From Micromonospora sp. WMMD1082 (GTDB lineage: Bacteria > Actinomycetota > Actinomycetes > Mycobacteriales > Micromonosporaceae), in contig NZ_JARUBM010000002.1 in assembly GCF_029626175.1 (NCBI RefSeq), positions 1,364,001 to 1,428,000 on the forward strand: a stretch of DNA of 64,000 nt, in the 5' to 3' direction. The position numbers and the translations under genes are program-made. The notes beneath the pieces were generated by a model. The model saw only the letters and a program-made list of their open reading frames with translations, was not told where the DNA came from and made no database searches. This document shows, one piece after another, positions 42,748 to 51,387 of this stretch; position 1 is the first letter of the stretch, and the number at the start of each line of letters is the position of its first letter.

Positions 42748-42856
42748 TTCCCCCCGGAGGTTGCGCGACCGTTGCCTGCGATGCTGACACAGAGCAACGA
42801 CAAGACGCGCCTTGCGTGAGGAGTGTTGCGTGCCGGAATTTGCTGAAGGAGCGGAA

Positions 42857-43495
42857 GTGACGCATGACGCGAAGCGGGCGGCGCGGGTCGAGCTGCTCGC
42901 GCGCCGCCGGGCCCGCCCCGAAGCCGAGCGCGCGACCGCCGCGGCACGCATCCAGGCCGAGCTGACCGCCCTGGTACGCCGGCTGCGGCCGCACCGGGTG
43001 GCCGCGTACGCGCCGGTGGGCGGCGAACCGGGCGGCCCGGACCTGCCGGCGACGCTCGCCGACGCGTTGCCCTCCGGTGGGAAACTGCTGCTGCCGGTGC
43101 TCCGCGACGACCTGGACCTCGACTGGGCCGTCTGGGCGGGGCCGCAGGCGATGGTCGCGGCCGGGCGGGGCATCCGCGAACCGGCCACCCCCGGGTTGGG
43201 GGTCACCGCGATCGCCACGGCCGAGCTGGTCGTGGTGCCCGCGCTGGCCGTGGACCGCCAGGGCGTACGCCTGGGCCGGGGCGGCGGCTCGTACGACCGG
43301 GCCCTGGCTCGGGTGCCGCAGACCGTCCTCACGGTGGTGCCGCTGCACGATGGCGAGCTGCTGGACGTGCTGCCCGCCGAGCCGCACGACCGGACGGTAC
43401 GCGCGGTGATCACCCCGACCGGCGGTCTACACCCGCTGCCGGCCCTCCCAGGTGTCATGCCCCACACTTCCGCTGGACGAACCGGGGGCCGATGA
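42857..43495 (+). CDS. 5-formyltetrahydrofolate cyclo-ligase
   Basis: A 212-residue enzyme that converts 5-formyl-THF to methenyl-THF with ATP. Family marks are KRAARVELLARRRA at the start, AAYAPVGGEPG, the ELVVVPALAVDRQGVRLGRG segment and GGGSYDRAL near the C-terminus. The GTG at 42857 has GGAG five bases upstream; GTG 42830 and ATG 42812 are alternatives. It is divergent from the diguanylate cyclase and followed by the CIRCE-controlled FmdB-type gene, as Rv0992c/Rv0991c are in M. tuberculosis. Confidence 0.92.
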   Translation: MTHDAKRAARVELLARRRARPEAERATAAARIQAELTALVRRLRPHRVAAYAPVGGEPGGPDLPATLADALPSGGKLLLPVLRDDLDLDWAVWAGPQAMVAAGRGIREPATPGLGVTAIATAELVVVPALAVDRQGVRLGRGGGSYDRALARVPQTVLTVVPLHDGELLDVLPAEPHDRTVRAVITPTGGLHPLPALPGVMPHTSAGRTGGR

Positions 43496-43502
43496 CGCAC
43501 CA

Positions 43503-43529
43503 TTGGCACTCGAATACGTCGAGTGCCAA
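43503..43529. promoter_or_regulatory. CIRCE element (HrcA operator)
   Basis: TTGGCACTC (43503-43511) and GAGTGCCAA (43521-43529) form a perfect 9-bp inverted repeat with the exact nine-base spacer of CIRCE. It lies eight bases after the cyclo-ligase stop and 29 bases before the FmdB-type start. HrcA represses through CIRCE and lets go upon heat or protein-folding stress, so the downstream gene should belong to the heat-shock regulon. Confidence 0.9.
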
Positions 43530-43557
43530 CCGGCCGTGCCCAGATCCGGAGGAGAAC

Positions 43558-43935
43558 GTGCCCACGTACCAGTACGCCTGCACCGCGTGCGGTCACCAGC
43601 TCGAGGCGGTGCAGTCCTTCTCTGACGAGCCACTGACCGACTGCCCCGCGTGCGAGGGGCGGCTGCGGAAGCTGTTCAACTCCGTCGGCATCGTCTTCAA
43701 GGGCTCGGGCTTCTACCGCACCGACTCCCGCTCCTCCGGGTCGGACACCACCTCGAACGGCTCCACCAGCAAGTCGGGCGCGTCGGAGTCGTCCTCCGGC
43801 TCGACCAGCTCGGACACCTCGTCAAGCACGTCGTCGTCCGGTTCCGCCTCGTCCGGTTCTGGCAATGGCGCGTCGGGGGGTTCCTCCGGCGGCGGCGGCG
43901 CGAGCAAGGCGCCGGCCGCGGCCAGCACCTCCTGA
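43558..43935 (+). CDS. FmdB-type zinc-ribbon protein, Ruc-like chaperone
   Basis: A 125-residue protein. The N-terminal 50 residues are an FmdB zinc ribbon (TYQYACTACGHQLEAVQSF then TDCPACEGRLRKLF, four Cys). FKGSGFYRTDSR and a Ser/Gly-rich disordered tail follow. The same layout and neighbourhood occur in M. tuberculosis Rv0991c (Ruc), a redox-regulated chaperone with an unstructured C-terminus. The GTG at 43558 follows GGAGGAG. The CIRCE operator upstream supports a heat-shock chaperone role. The molecular function here is inferred from the homologue. Confidence 0.85.
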   Translation: MPTYQYACTACGHQLEAVQSFSDEPLTDCPACEGRLRKLFNSVGIVFKGSGFYRTDSRSSGSDTTSNGSTSKSGASESSSGSTSSDTSSSTSSSGSASSGSGNGASGGSSGGGGASKAPAAASTS

Positions 43936-43947
43936 TCCCGCCGCCGG

Positions 43948-43964
43948 CCCCCGCCTCGCGGGGG
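43948..43964. terminator. Bidirectional terminator between convergent genes
   Basis: CCCCCGC (43948-43954) and GCGGGGG (43958-43964) form a 7-bp stem with a CTC loop in the 36-bp gap between the FmdB-type gene and the convergent small gene at 43972. Confidence 0.65.
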
Positions 43965-43971
43965 GAGGCGG

Positions 43972-44145
43972 TCAGTCCCAGTGCGGCGGGCGCTCCGCGA
44001 GCAGCCAGTCGTCGTTGCGGCCGCCCTGCTCTCCCCACCCCTGGTCGGTGTCGTCGGCGGTCTGCTCGGGCAGCACCACGAAGTCGTCGCTGAGGTCGAC
44101 CGTGCGGTCCTCGTCGCCCCGCCCGCCGGGATCCTGGATGGTCAC
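43972..44145 (-). CDS. Small acidic unknown protein (57 residues)
   Basis: A GTG at 44145 opens a 57-codon frame encoding a very acidic protein (TIQDPGGRGDEDRTVDLSDD ... DDWLLAERPPHWD). Composition and clean reading suggest a real small gene, and I believe similar short proteins occur beside FmdB genes in Micromonosporaceae, though I cannot check. It shows no domain. The ribosome site is weak. Confidence 0.6.
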   Translation of the reverse strand: MTIQDPGGRGDEDRTVDLSDDFVVLPEQTADDTDQGWGEQGGRNDDWLLAERPPHWD

Positions 44146-44359
44146 GAGCGGCAAGGGTAACGCAGCCGCACCCGTGGCGCGCGCGTCAACGTCGGGCCTG
44201 CGTAAACCGGCCACGGCTGGCGGCAACTCGGGCCCGCACGCCGACGGCAAGGCCCAACATGCCGCACCTCGCGGCCGGAGGGCGATCGGCGCGAGGAGTG
44301 CGCTCGGGTCGGCGCGGCCCGACCACACGGCGGTGCGGTGGTTGGTAGCGTCGGACGGC

Positions 44360-44713
44360 GTGACGACCCCCCGACCCGGTCCGGCCCCTGACGACGCATG
44401 GCGCCGGCCCGACACCGGCGACGGGTCGACGTCCGGCGCCCCGTCGGGCCGCCAGCCGGCCCCGGACGGCACACCCCGCCCGACCGGCGCGGCGGGGTAC
44501 GGCGGGCCCCCGCCCACCACGGCCCCACCGCCCGGTTGGCGGCCCCCGGTGCACGTGCAACCGGCGCCGCCCCGCCAGTTGCCGGCGCAGGACATGGTCG
44601 CGCTGGACGCGCAGGAGCAGCGGGCCCAGCGGGTGACCTGGATCATCGGCGCGGTCGCCGGCGCCGTCCTGCTGATCCTGGGGTGTCTGCTCTGCACCCG
44701 AGCACTGTTCTGA
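44360..44713 (+). CDS. Unknown tail-anchored membrane protein, proline-rich
   Basis: A 117-residue protein. About 75 residues of Pro/Gly/Ala-rich disordered sequence precede VALDAQEQRAQRVTW and a single C-terminal membrane helix, IIGAVAGAVLLILGCLLC. The GTG at 44360 is the best start in frame; earlier codons look noncoding. The function is unknown. It converges on the DUF2231 gene, 27 bp away. Confidence 0.65.
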   Translation: MTTPRPGPAPDDAWRRPDTGDGSTSGAPSGRQPAPDGTPRPTGAAGYGGPPPTTAPPPGWRPPVHVQPAPPRQLPAQDMVALDAQEQRAQRVTWIIGAVAGAVLLILGCLLCTRALF

Positions 44714-44740
44714 GCCGTCACACGGGTCGTCGGCCGCCGG

Positions 44741-45226
44741 TCACTCGTAGGTGTTGCCCCAGACCATCTCGGCACCCGAGTGGCCGGTGAACCAGACGTA
44801 GACGAGAGCGGCGACGCCCAGCCCCACCACCACGACCGACAGCACCGGCGGCACCCAGCCGGGCAGCTTGGGCGCCCGCGGATGACCGCTGGTCGCCACC
44901 AGCAGGAGGATGACCGCCAGGGCGAGCCCCAGCGTGAAGCGGAACAACACCTCGCCGTACGCCGCATGCTCGTTGATCTTGTCGAGGATCTCGCCGGAGA
45001 AGCCCCGCGCGATCTGCCGGGCCTGGAGCGCCTCGCCGGACTCCACGCCGACCCACGCCGTGATCGGCGCGACCACTGCCAGGACCGCCAACGCCCAGTC
45101 CAGCCGGGACCGGAACCGGGGCAGCACGATGTACGCGAGGGCGAGCAGCACCAGCAGCGGCACGAAGACGACGACCGCGTGCACCACCAGCACGTGCACG
45201 GGCAGGCCCAACACCTTCTCGAACAT
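44741..45226 (-). CDS. DUF2231 integral membrane protein
   Basis: A 161-residue protein with four membrane helices, starting FEKVLGLPVHVLVVHAVVVF, the DUF2231 signature with paired histidines near the first helix. EHAAYGEVLFRFTLGLALAV follows in helix 3. The histidines hint at haem or metal binding, but the function is not established. The ATG at 45226 has GGAGG five bases upstream. Confidence 0.85.
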   Translation of the reverse strand: MFEKVLGLPVHVLVVHAVVVFVPLLVLLALAYIVLPRFRSRLDWALAVLAVVAPITAWVGVESGEALQARQIARGFSGEILDKINEHAAYGEVLFRFTLGLALAVILLLVATSGHPRAPKLPGWVPPVLSVVVVGLGVAALVYVWFTGHSGAEMVWGNTYE

Positions 45227-45410
45227 CGGCACCTCCGGGTAGATGATCGTGGAATGTCAGCGTACGGTGCCCTGGTCGATCCGCCAGGGGCCCCGCTGCT
45301 CCACACGCATCGCCGACCGGCGGGGTTCAAGCCGCTCGCCCCGGTCGGGACGACGCGACCGATTCGGACGGGCGGTTGTCGCCTCGGGGCGGCCGTGCTG
45401 TCATTGACGC

Positions 45411-45839
45411 ATGTCTGGCCGTGAGGACCTGCTCCGGGCGAGAGGCCTACGGGTCACCCGGCCGCGCCTCGCCGTGCTCGATGTCCTGGCCGAGGGCGGT
45501 CACCTGGAGGTCGAGGAGATCACCCGACGGGTACGCGAGCAGTTGGGCTCCGTCTCCACCCAGGCCGTCTACGACGTGCTGGGTGCGCTCTCCCGCGCCG
45601 GGCTGTCCCGCCGGATCGAGCCGGCCGGCAGTCCCGCCCGTTACGAGGCCCGGGTCGGCGACAACCACCACCACGTCGTGTGCCGGGGCTGTGGCGTTAT
45701 CGCCGATGTCGACTGCGCCGTCGGTGCCGCCCCGTGCCTCGACCCCGACACGGCCCACGGCTTCCAGGTCGACGAGGCGGAAGTGACCTTCTGGGGGCTC
45801 TGCCCCACCTGCCAGGCCCGCCGCGTCGCCGACGACTGA
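45411..45839 (+). CDS. Fur-family metal-dependent repressor
   Basis: A 142-residue Fur-family regulator. The winged helix contains LRVTRPRLAVLDVLAEGGHL and VSTQAVYDVLGALSRAGLSR. The metal-binding region is DNHHHVVCRGCGVI with a C-terminal CPTCQARR pair, giving the structural zinc site. This subtype resembles CatR/FurA, which usually controls catalase genes; no catalase is next to it here. The ATG is at 45411. A DUF2236 gene follows 38 bp later on the same strand. Confidence 0.92.
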   Translation: MSGREDLLRARGLRVTRPRLAVLDVLAEGGHLEVEEITRRVREQLGSVSTQAVYDVLGALSRAGLSRRIEPAGSPARYEARVGDNHHHVVCRGCGVIADVDCAVGAAPCLDPDTAHGFQVDEAEVTFWGLCPTCQARRVADD

Positions 45840-45877
45840 CGGCCCGCTTGATCGACCCGGCGTGGCACCCTTGACGG

Positions 45878-46735
45878 GTGGATTCCGTCGACGTCGGCCT
45901 GTTCGGCCCCGATTCGGTCACCTGGAAACTGCACCAGGAGCCCATCCTCTTCGTCGCCGGGCTGCGCTCGCTCTACCTCCAGGCGCTGCATCCCCGGGCG
46001 ATGGCCGGCGTGGCGCAGAACAGCAACTATCGCAGGGATGCCTGGGGTCGCCTGATCCGCACCGCCGACTACGTCGGGACCACCATCTACGGCACGACCG
46101 CCGAGGCGGAAAAGGCCGGGCTGCGGCTGCGCCGGCTGCACGCCCGGCTGACGGCGGTCGATCCAGCGACCGGCGAGCGGTTCCGCATCGACGAGCCGGA
46201 GCTGCTGCGCTGGGTGCATGTCACCGAGGTGGAGTCGTTCCTCGACACCGCGCGCCGGGCCGGCGTGCCGCTGGCCGCCGACGAGGTGGACCGCTACTAC
46301 ACCGAACAGCGCCGCACCGCCGTCCTCGTCGGGCTGGCCCCGGAGACGGTCCCCGGCACCGCCGCCGAGGTGGCCGACTACTACCGGCGGATCCGACCCG
46401 AGCTGCGGATGACCCGGGAGGCCGCCGAGACCGCCCTGTTCCTGACCGCCCCGCCGCTGCCCTGGCGGCGGCTCAGCCTGCCCGCCCGGGTCGGGCTCAA
46501 CCTCGGGCCGCCCCGATGGGCGTACCTGGGCGTCGCCGGCACCGCGTTCGCCCTGCAGCCGGCCTGGGCGCGGAGGCTGTACGGCGGGCTGGGCCTGCCG
46601 ACCACCGCCCTGTCGGCGGACGTGACGGTACGCGCGCTGCGGCTCGCCCTCACCGCGCTGCCCCGCGACTGGCGGGAAGGCCCGATGCAGCGCGCGGCCA
46701 AGGAACGCGCCGCTCGGCTGGCGGCCGCCGACTGA
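45878..46735 (+). CDS. DUF2236 / MpaB-type oxygenase-like protein
   Basis: A 285-residue member of the DUF2236 family (related to the latex-clearing and mycophenolic-acid MpaB oxygenases). Marks are FGPDSVTWKLHQEPILFVAG, LYLQALHPRAMAGVAQNSNY with the conserved HP, and RWVHVTEVESFL near residue 110, which supplies a candidate haem-ligand His. The GTG at 45878 is the family-typical start. The substrate is unknown. Confidence 0.88.
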   Translation: MDSVDVGLFGPDSVTWKLHQEPILFVAGLRSLYLQALHPRAMAGVAQNSNYRRDAWGRLIRTADYVGTTIYGTTAEAEKAGLRLRRLHARLTAVDPATGERFRIDEPELLRWVHVTEVESFLDTARRAGVPLAADEVDRYYTEQRRTAVLVGLAPETVPGTAAEVADYYRRIRPELRMTREAAETALFLTAPPLPWRRLSLPARVGLNLGPPRWAYLGVAGTAFALQPAWARRLYGGLGLPTTALSADVTVRALRLALTALPRDWREGPMQRAAKERAARLAAAD

Positions 46736-46754
46736 TCAGTCCTGCTCGGGCCGA

Positions 46755-47690
46755 TCAGTCCTGCTCGACGGCCGGCGCGGCGGAGCGTTCGACCGCCGCC
46801 CATGGCTCCTTGCCCGGCACCGCCGCGCCCGCCGGGCAGCTGCGCCGGAAGTCGCACCAGGCGCAGCGCGGGCCGGGGGTGGTCGGGAAGGCGTCGTCGG
46901 GGTCTCCGCCGTCGGCGACCGACCGCTCGGCGGCCATGATGTCGCGGGCGGTCTCCTCGGCCCGGGTCACCTGCCGCGCCAGCGACTCGACACTGTGCTC
47001 GTGCGCGGCGACCGTGCCACTGGGCAGGTGGTGCAGCTCGACCCGACGGCACGGTCGGCGGAACACCCGCTCGGCCGCGTACGCGTAGAGTGCCAGCGCC
47101 TGCGAGCCCCGCGCGTCGTCGCCGTCCAGCCCGGTGCGGCCGGTCTTGTAGTCGACGATGACCAGCTCGGACCCGTCCGGGCCGGGCCGGGAGTCGATCC
47201 GGTCGGCGCGCCCGTTGAAGGCCAGCACCCCGGTCTTCACCGCCACCACGCGTTCCACCCCGACCGGCTCGTCGGCCGGATCCAACCCGCCGACGTACGC
47301 CTCCAGCCAGCCCAGGGCGCGCCGGTAGGCGTCCCGCTCCTGCTCGTCGTCGCGGTAGCCGTCGCGCACCCAGGTGCCCTTGAGCAGGGTGGGCAGCACC
47401 TCCGGACGGCGCCGGTCGGCGGGCAGCGCATACCAGTTCTTCAGGGCGGTGTGCACGCTGGCGCCGAGCGAGTTGTGCGCCCAGGGCGGGCCCTTCGGCG
47501 GCGCCGGACGGTCGACGTAGGAGTAGCGGTAGCGCCGGGGGCAGTCAGCGTACGCGCCGAGTTTGCTCGGGGTGCAGACGAACAGCCGCTCCGGCATGCC
47601 CTCGAAGCCGAGCTGCTCGGGCTGCGCGTCGCGGAGCCGGGGCGCGCGGCCACCGGCGGCGGGTCGTCCGGATGGGGAGGCTCGTCGCAC
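46755..47690 (-). CDS. RecB-family PD-(D/E)XK nuclease
   Basis: A 311-residue Cas4/RecB-like nuclease. It contains TPSKLGAYADCPRRYRYSYV, GASVHTALKNWY, the catalytic core FNGRADRIDSRPGPDGSELV followed by IVDYKTGRTG (D and K of PD-ExK), and a C-terminal GPRCAWCDFRRSCPAG. With the N-terminal CPRRY cysteine the latter could hold an iron-sulphur cluster. Members act in DNA repair. It is a stand-alone gene convergent with the DUF2236 gene. Confidence 0.9.
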   Translation of the reverse strand: MRRASPSGRPAAGGRAPRLRDAQPEQLGFEGMPERLFVCTPSKLGAYADCPRRYRYSYVDRPAPPKGPPWAHNSLGASVHTALKNWYALPADRRRPEVLPTLLKGTWVRDGYRDDEQERDAYRRALGWLEAYVGGLDPADEPVGVERVVAVKTGVLAFNGRADRIDSRPGPDGSELVIVDYKTGRTGLDGDDARGSQALALYAYAAERVFRRPCRRVELHHLPSGTVAAHEHSVESLARQVTRAEETARDIMAAERSVADGGDPDDAFPTTPGPRCAWCDFRRSCPAGAAVPGKEPWAAVERSAAPAVEQD

Positions 47691-47733
47691 ACTGCGATCC
47701 TGCCATCCAACCCCGACAGAACGCCGCCGGTGG

Positions 47734-48348
47734 TCAGCCGCCGCCGCTGTAGTTGGTCACGAACGCCGCGATCGCGTCCGCGATGAGCTGCACGGCGATC
47801 GCGGCCAGCAGCAGGCCGGCGATCCGGGTGAGCACCTCGATCCCACCCGGACGCAGGACCTTCACGATCCCGCCGGAGAAGCGCAGCACGATCCAGACCG
47901 TCAGCATCACCGCGACGATCGCGGTGGCGATGGCGGAGTAGTCCGCCACCCCGTCGGCGCGCTGGACGAAGAGCATCGTCGCCACGATCGCGCCGGGTCC
48001 GGCCAGCAACGGCGTGCCCAGCGGCACCAGGGCGATGTTGGAAGTGGCCTGCTTCGTCGGGTCGTCGGCCTTACCGGTCAGCAGTTCCAGCGCGACCAAT
48101 ACCAGCAGCAACCCACCGGCCGCCTGCAACGCCGGCAGGTCGACGTGCAGGTAGGCGAGGAGCGTCTGACCCGCCACCGCGAAGACCACAATCACGCCGA
48201 GCGCCAGCGCGACGGCCTGCCAGGCGGCGCGGTTGCGCTCCCGGGCCGCCAGCGGGCCGGTCAACGCGAGGAAGATGGGCATCATGCCCGGCGGGTCGAC
48301 GATGACCAGCAGGGTCACGAAGACCTCACCGAAGAGCTTGAGATCCAC
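47734..48348 (-). CDS. MarC family integral membrane protein
   Basis: A 204-residue protein with six predicted membrane helices and the MarC signature: VTLLVIVDPPGMMPIFLALT near the N-terminus and LVPLGTPLLAGPGAIVATML in the middle. The family's transport role is not settled. The GTG at 48348 lies just after the PHP gene stop on the same strand. Confidence 0.92.
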   Translation of the reverse strand: MDLKLFGEVFVTLLVIVDPPGMMPIFLALTGPLAARERNRAAWQAVALALGVIVVFAVAGQTLLAYLHVDLPALQAAGGLLLVLVALELLTGKADDPTKQATSNIALVPLGTPLLAGPGAIVATMLFVQRADGVADYSAIATAIVAVMLTVWIVLRFSGGIVKVLRPGGIEVLTRIAGLLLAAIAVQLIADAIAAFVTNYSGGG

Positions 48349-48388
48349 ACGGTCACCGTAGCCGTGGGCGTCGGGGCCGGAACCCGGG

Positions 48389-49249
48389 TCAGCCCGAAGC
48401 GACCTCGATCACTCCGGAGGAGGCGGCGACGATCCGCTCGTACGCCTCGGTGCTGGTGGTGAAGGCACCCAGCCGGACCGTCTTGTGGGTGCCGTGGAAG
48501 TCCGACGAGCCGGTCACCAGCAGGCCCAGCTCGGCGGCGAGCCCGCGTACGTGCGCCCGCTCGGCGGGCGAGTGGTCCTCGTGGTCGGCCTCCAGGCCGA
48601 CCAGGCCCGCCGCCGCCAGCCCCGCGACCAGCTCGTCCGGGACGATCCGGCCGCGCCGGCTGGCCCGCGGATGGGCGAACACCGGCACACCGCCGGCCGC
48701 CCGGATCAGCCGGACGGCCCGGAAGACCTCGATGTCCTCCTTGGGCAGCCGGTACCGCTCCCCCAACCAGTCCGGCCCGAACGCCTCGGTGGTGGTGGCG
48801 ACCAGACCGGCCCGGATCAGCGCCTGGGCGATATGCGGACGGCCCACCGTCCCGCCGCCGGCCAGGGCGAGGATCTGCGGCCAGTCCACGTCGATGCCGT
48901 CGGCGCGCAGCAACGCCACGATCCGTTCCCCCCGCTCCACCCGGGCGGCCCGCACCCCGGCCAGCTCGGCGGCCAGTTCCGGGGCGTCCGGATCGAAGAG
49001 GTACGCCAGCAGGTGCAGCGGCACCGGTGGCTCCTCCCCGTACCAGCGGCAGGACAGCTCCGCGCCGCGGACCAGACGCAGCCCGGACGGCAGCGCCCGC
49101 AGCGCCGGCCCCCAACCGCCGGTGGTGTCATGGTCCGTGATCGCCACCACGTCCAGGCCGACCTCGGCGGCGGCGCGGACCAGTTCGGCGGGGCTGAGCG
49201 TGCCGTCGCTGGCCGTGGAATGGGTGTGCAGGTCGATCCGGGGGATCAT
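48389..49249 (-). CDS. PHP-domain phosphoesterase
   Basis: A 286-residue PHP metallo-phosphoesterase. Metal ligands are seen in RIDLHTHSTASDGTLSP, VAITDHDTTGGW, RGAELSC, VFAHPRASR and GSSDFHGTHK. Related proteins hydrolyse nucleoside 3',5'-bisphosphates or oligonucleotides (YciV/RNase AM type). The ATG is at 49249. The insertion between the second and third motifs is of normal family length. Confidence 0.93.
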   Translation of the reverse strand: MIPRIDLHTHSTASDGTLSPAELVRAAAEVGLDVVAITDHDTTGGWGPALRALPSGLRLVRGAELSCRWYGEEPPVPLHLLAYLFDPDAPELAAELAGVRAARVERGERIVALLRADGIDVDWPQILALAGGGTVGRPHIAQALIRAGLVATTTEAFGPDWLGERYRLPKEDIEVFRAVRLIRAAGGVPVFAHPRASRRGRIVPDELVAGLAAAGLVGLEADHEDHSPAERAHVRGLAAELGLLVTGSSDFHGTHKTVRLGAFTTSTEAYERIVAASSGVIEVASG

Positions 49250-49273
49250 CGGCCGCTGCCACCGGAGGTCCGG

Positions 49274-50527
49274 TCAGGCACCGCTGACCACCACCGGAGG
49301 CTCCCCGGCCGCGACGCTGGGCAGCGCGACCCGGGCCGCGGGGCGGCTGGCGCCCGCCCGGTCGACGGAGAACCGGAGCAGGTCGCCGGCGGCGGCGTAG
49401 TACGCCGTGTCCGGCGCACTCCAGGCCACGGTGCCGGTCATCGCCGGACCGGCCCGCCGCACCTCGGCGGACGGTTCGAGCCGCTCCAGGTCCACCAGCA
49501 GCGCCGAGTGCTGACCGCCGGACCGACCGTTGACCAGCAGCCAGCGCCCGTCCGGTGACACCGAACCCCGGCCGTCGCCATCCAGTTCCGGCCCGCATTC
49601 CGGTTGGGCGGGAACGAGATCCCGCGTCGGGTCCAACAGGGTCAGGCAGGCCGGCTGCCCGGCACCTCGCGCGACCTCGCCGACCAGGCGCCCGTCCGGC
49701 AGCGCGTCGAAGACCCTGACGCTGGCCCGGTCGCCGCCCCGGTCCAGCGGGCCGGGATTCCGGCGCCACAGCACGTGACCAGGGCGGTCGGGCGCCAACC
49801 GCACCAGCACCGCATTGTTGACGAACCGCAGCAGGACCGCCTCGGCCGGCGCCTCGGCGCGCACGGTGGCGACGAGTTCGCCGTTGACGATCCCGGCGGC
49901 GGCCAGCTCCGTGCCCTGCTTCCAGGCGACCTGCCGGCCCTCCCGATCGAGAACGATCTCGTCGGCACCGGCCAGCAACACCTGCGCCGCGCCGTCCGGG
50001 GCCACCGCCCACAGGAAGCGCCCGGCCATCGTCGGTGCCCCCACGGCCAACCAGCCGCGGCCGTCGGTGAGGCGGTGCGCCCGCTCCACCACGCCGGCAC
50101 CGAGCAGCGGCACCCGCCGACCCTGCGCGGTGGCGATCGTCCGCCCCAACACCAGGTCGACCTCGGCGACCGGACTCTCGGTATCCGGCCCGGGCGGCGG
50201 CATGGTCCGGGTGACGGCCGGCGACTCATCCGGCTCGCCGATCACCACCGAACCGCCCGGCGGGCCGTCGCGCAGGTGCATACCGCCGGCGCTGACCAGC
50301 ACGATCGCCGCCGCAGCCAGGCTCAGCCCGGTCAGGGAGCGGCGGCGCTGGATCCGGTTCGCCCGCCGGATCACCGCACTCGCCGGATCGCCCGCCACCG
50401 CGCGCGGCGCAGCCACCTGCCGGGAGAACACCTCCCGGACGGCACCTTCCAGCTCCGTCAGCGGCACGTTCAAGGAACGATCCGGAGCCCCGTCCGGGTT
50501 GTCACGACCTCTGGAAGCCGCGTTCAC
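49274..50527 (-). CDS. Membrane-anchored beta-propeller partner of SigE-family factor
   Basis: A 417-residue protein. A cytoplasmic N-terminus (about 65 residues, TELEGAVREVFSRQVAAPRA) and one membrane helix (LTGLSLAAAAIVLVSAGGMHL) are followed by a large extracellular part with repeated beta-propeller-like strands (DGRWLLVNGR, DTAYYAAAGDLLRFS). Its GTG overlaps the stop of the sigma gene (GTGA at 50524-50527). The layout fits a sensor or anti-sigma-like partner, although no ZAS zinc motif is present. Confidence 0.72.
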   Translation of the reverse strand: MNAASRGRDNPDGAPDRSLNVPLTELEGAVREVFSRQVAAPRAVAGDPASAVIRRANRIQRRRSLTGLSLAAAAIVLVSAGGMHLRDGPPGGSVVIGEPDESPAVTRTMPPPGPDTESPVAEVDLVLGRTIATAQGRRVPLLGAGVVERAHRLTDGRGWLAVGAPTMAGRFLWAVAPDGAAQVLLAGADEIVLDREGRQVAWKQGTELAAAGIVNGELVATVRAEAPAEAVLLRFVNNAVLVRLAPDRPGHVLWRRNPGPLDRGGDRASVRVFDALPDGRLVGEVARGAGQPACLTLLDPTRDLVPAQPECGPELDGDGRGSVSPDGRWLLVNGRSGGQHSALLVDLERLEPSAEVRRAGPAMTGTVAWSAPDTAYYAAAGDLLRFSVDRAGASRPAARVALPSVAAGEPPVVVSGA

Positions 50528-51276
50528 CGTCGCTCTCCGACCAGGGCACTGCCCGGCCGCGGTACCGCCACCGGCAACGGTTCCGCCTGGCCGGCCCGGC
50601 CGTCGCTCCGGTCATCGGCGCCGTCGGCCCCCCCGAGGGCGGTGCCCGCCGGGTGCGCGCCGGCCTGCGAATGGTCGGGCAACGTGCCGGCCAGCGGGTG
50701 CTCGGGAAGGGTGTCGGCCGGCTGACTGGCTGGCGGCGGCTGGCTGGCGACAGACGTGGAGCGAGCGGACTGCCCGAAGGTCTCCTCCGCACCCATCCGG
50801 CGGCGCAGGGTGGCCAGCGCGCGGAAGGTCTGGCTCTTGACCGTGCCCGGCGATATGCCGAGCAGAGCGGCGGTCTGCGCCTCCGACATGTCCTCGTAGA
50901 AGCGCAGCACCAGCACGGCACGCTGCCGGGCCGGCAGCGCCCGCAGGTGCCGCCAGAGCACGTCCCGGTCCAGCTGCTGCTCGATCTCGTCGGCGGCGGC
51001 GCGCTCGGGCAGCACCTCGGTCGGGCGCTCGCCGTGCCAGCGGCGCCGCCACCAACTCGTCGACGTATTGACCATCACGCGGCGGGCGTACGGCTCGATC
51101 GCCTCGATCCTGCCCAGGCGCTTCCACGCGAGGTACGTCTTGGTCAGCGCGGTCTGGAGCAGATCCTCCGCGATACCCCAGTCGCCGGTGAGCAGGTACG
51201 CGGTCCGCAGCAGGGCGCCGGAGCGGGCCGTGACGAAGTCACGGAACTCCTCTTCCAGCGGGCTGCTGTCGGCCAC
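50524..51276 (-). CDS. SigE-family ECF RNA polymerase sigma factor
   Basis: A 250-residue ECF sigma factor. Region 2 includes LLRTAYLLTGDWGIAEDLLQ and region 4 includes LPARQRAVLVLRFYEDMSEA with AALLGISPGTVKSQTFRAL. A Pro/Ala-rich tail of about 80 residues follows, longer than in simple ECF proteins and possibly regulatory. The GTG at 51276 has GGAGGTGG upstream. It is co-translated with the membrane propeller protein, a common arrangement for this SigE group in actinomycetes. Confidence 0.92.
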   Translation of the reverse strand: MADSSPLEEEFRDFVTARSGALLRTAYLLTGDWGIAEDLLQTALTKTYLAWKRLGRIEAIEPYARRVMVNTSTSWWRRRWHGERPTEVLPERAAADEIEQQLDRDVLWRHLRALPARQRAVLVLRFYEDMSEAQTAALLGISPGTVKSQTFRALATLRRRMGAEETFGQSARSTSVASQPPPASQPADTLPEHPLAGTLPDHSQAGAHPAGTALGGADGADDRSDGRAGQAEPLPVAVPRPGSALVGERR

Positions 51277-51387
51277 GCGCCACCTCCGTGCCTGATCCTG
51301 CCGCAGCCTGCCACAGCCGGACCAGAGGGACGAGGACGAAAGGTGCCAACATCTCCGATGTTCGGTCGAAAAGTTTCAAGCGCCTGC

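Noticed and set aside
44718..45056. A 112-codon minus-strand frame
   Set aside because: Shadow of the DUF2231 gene in another frame.
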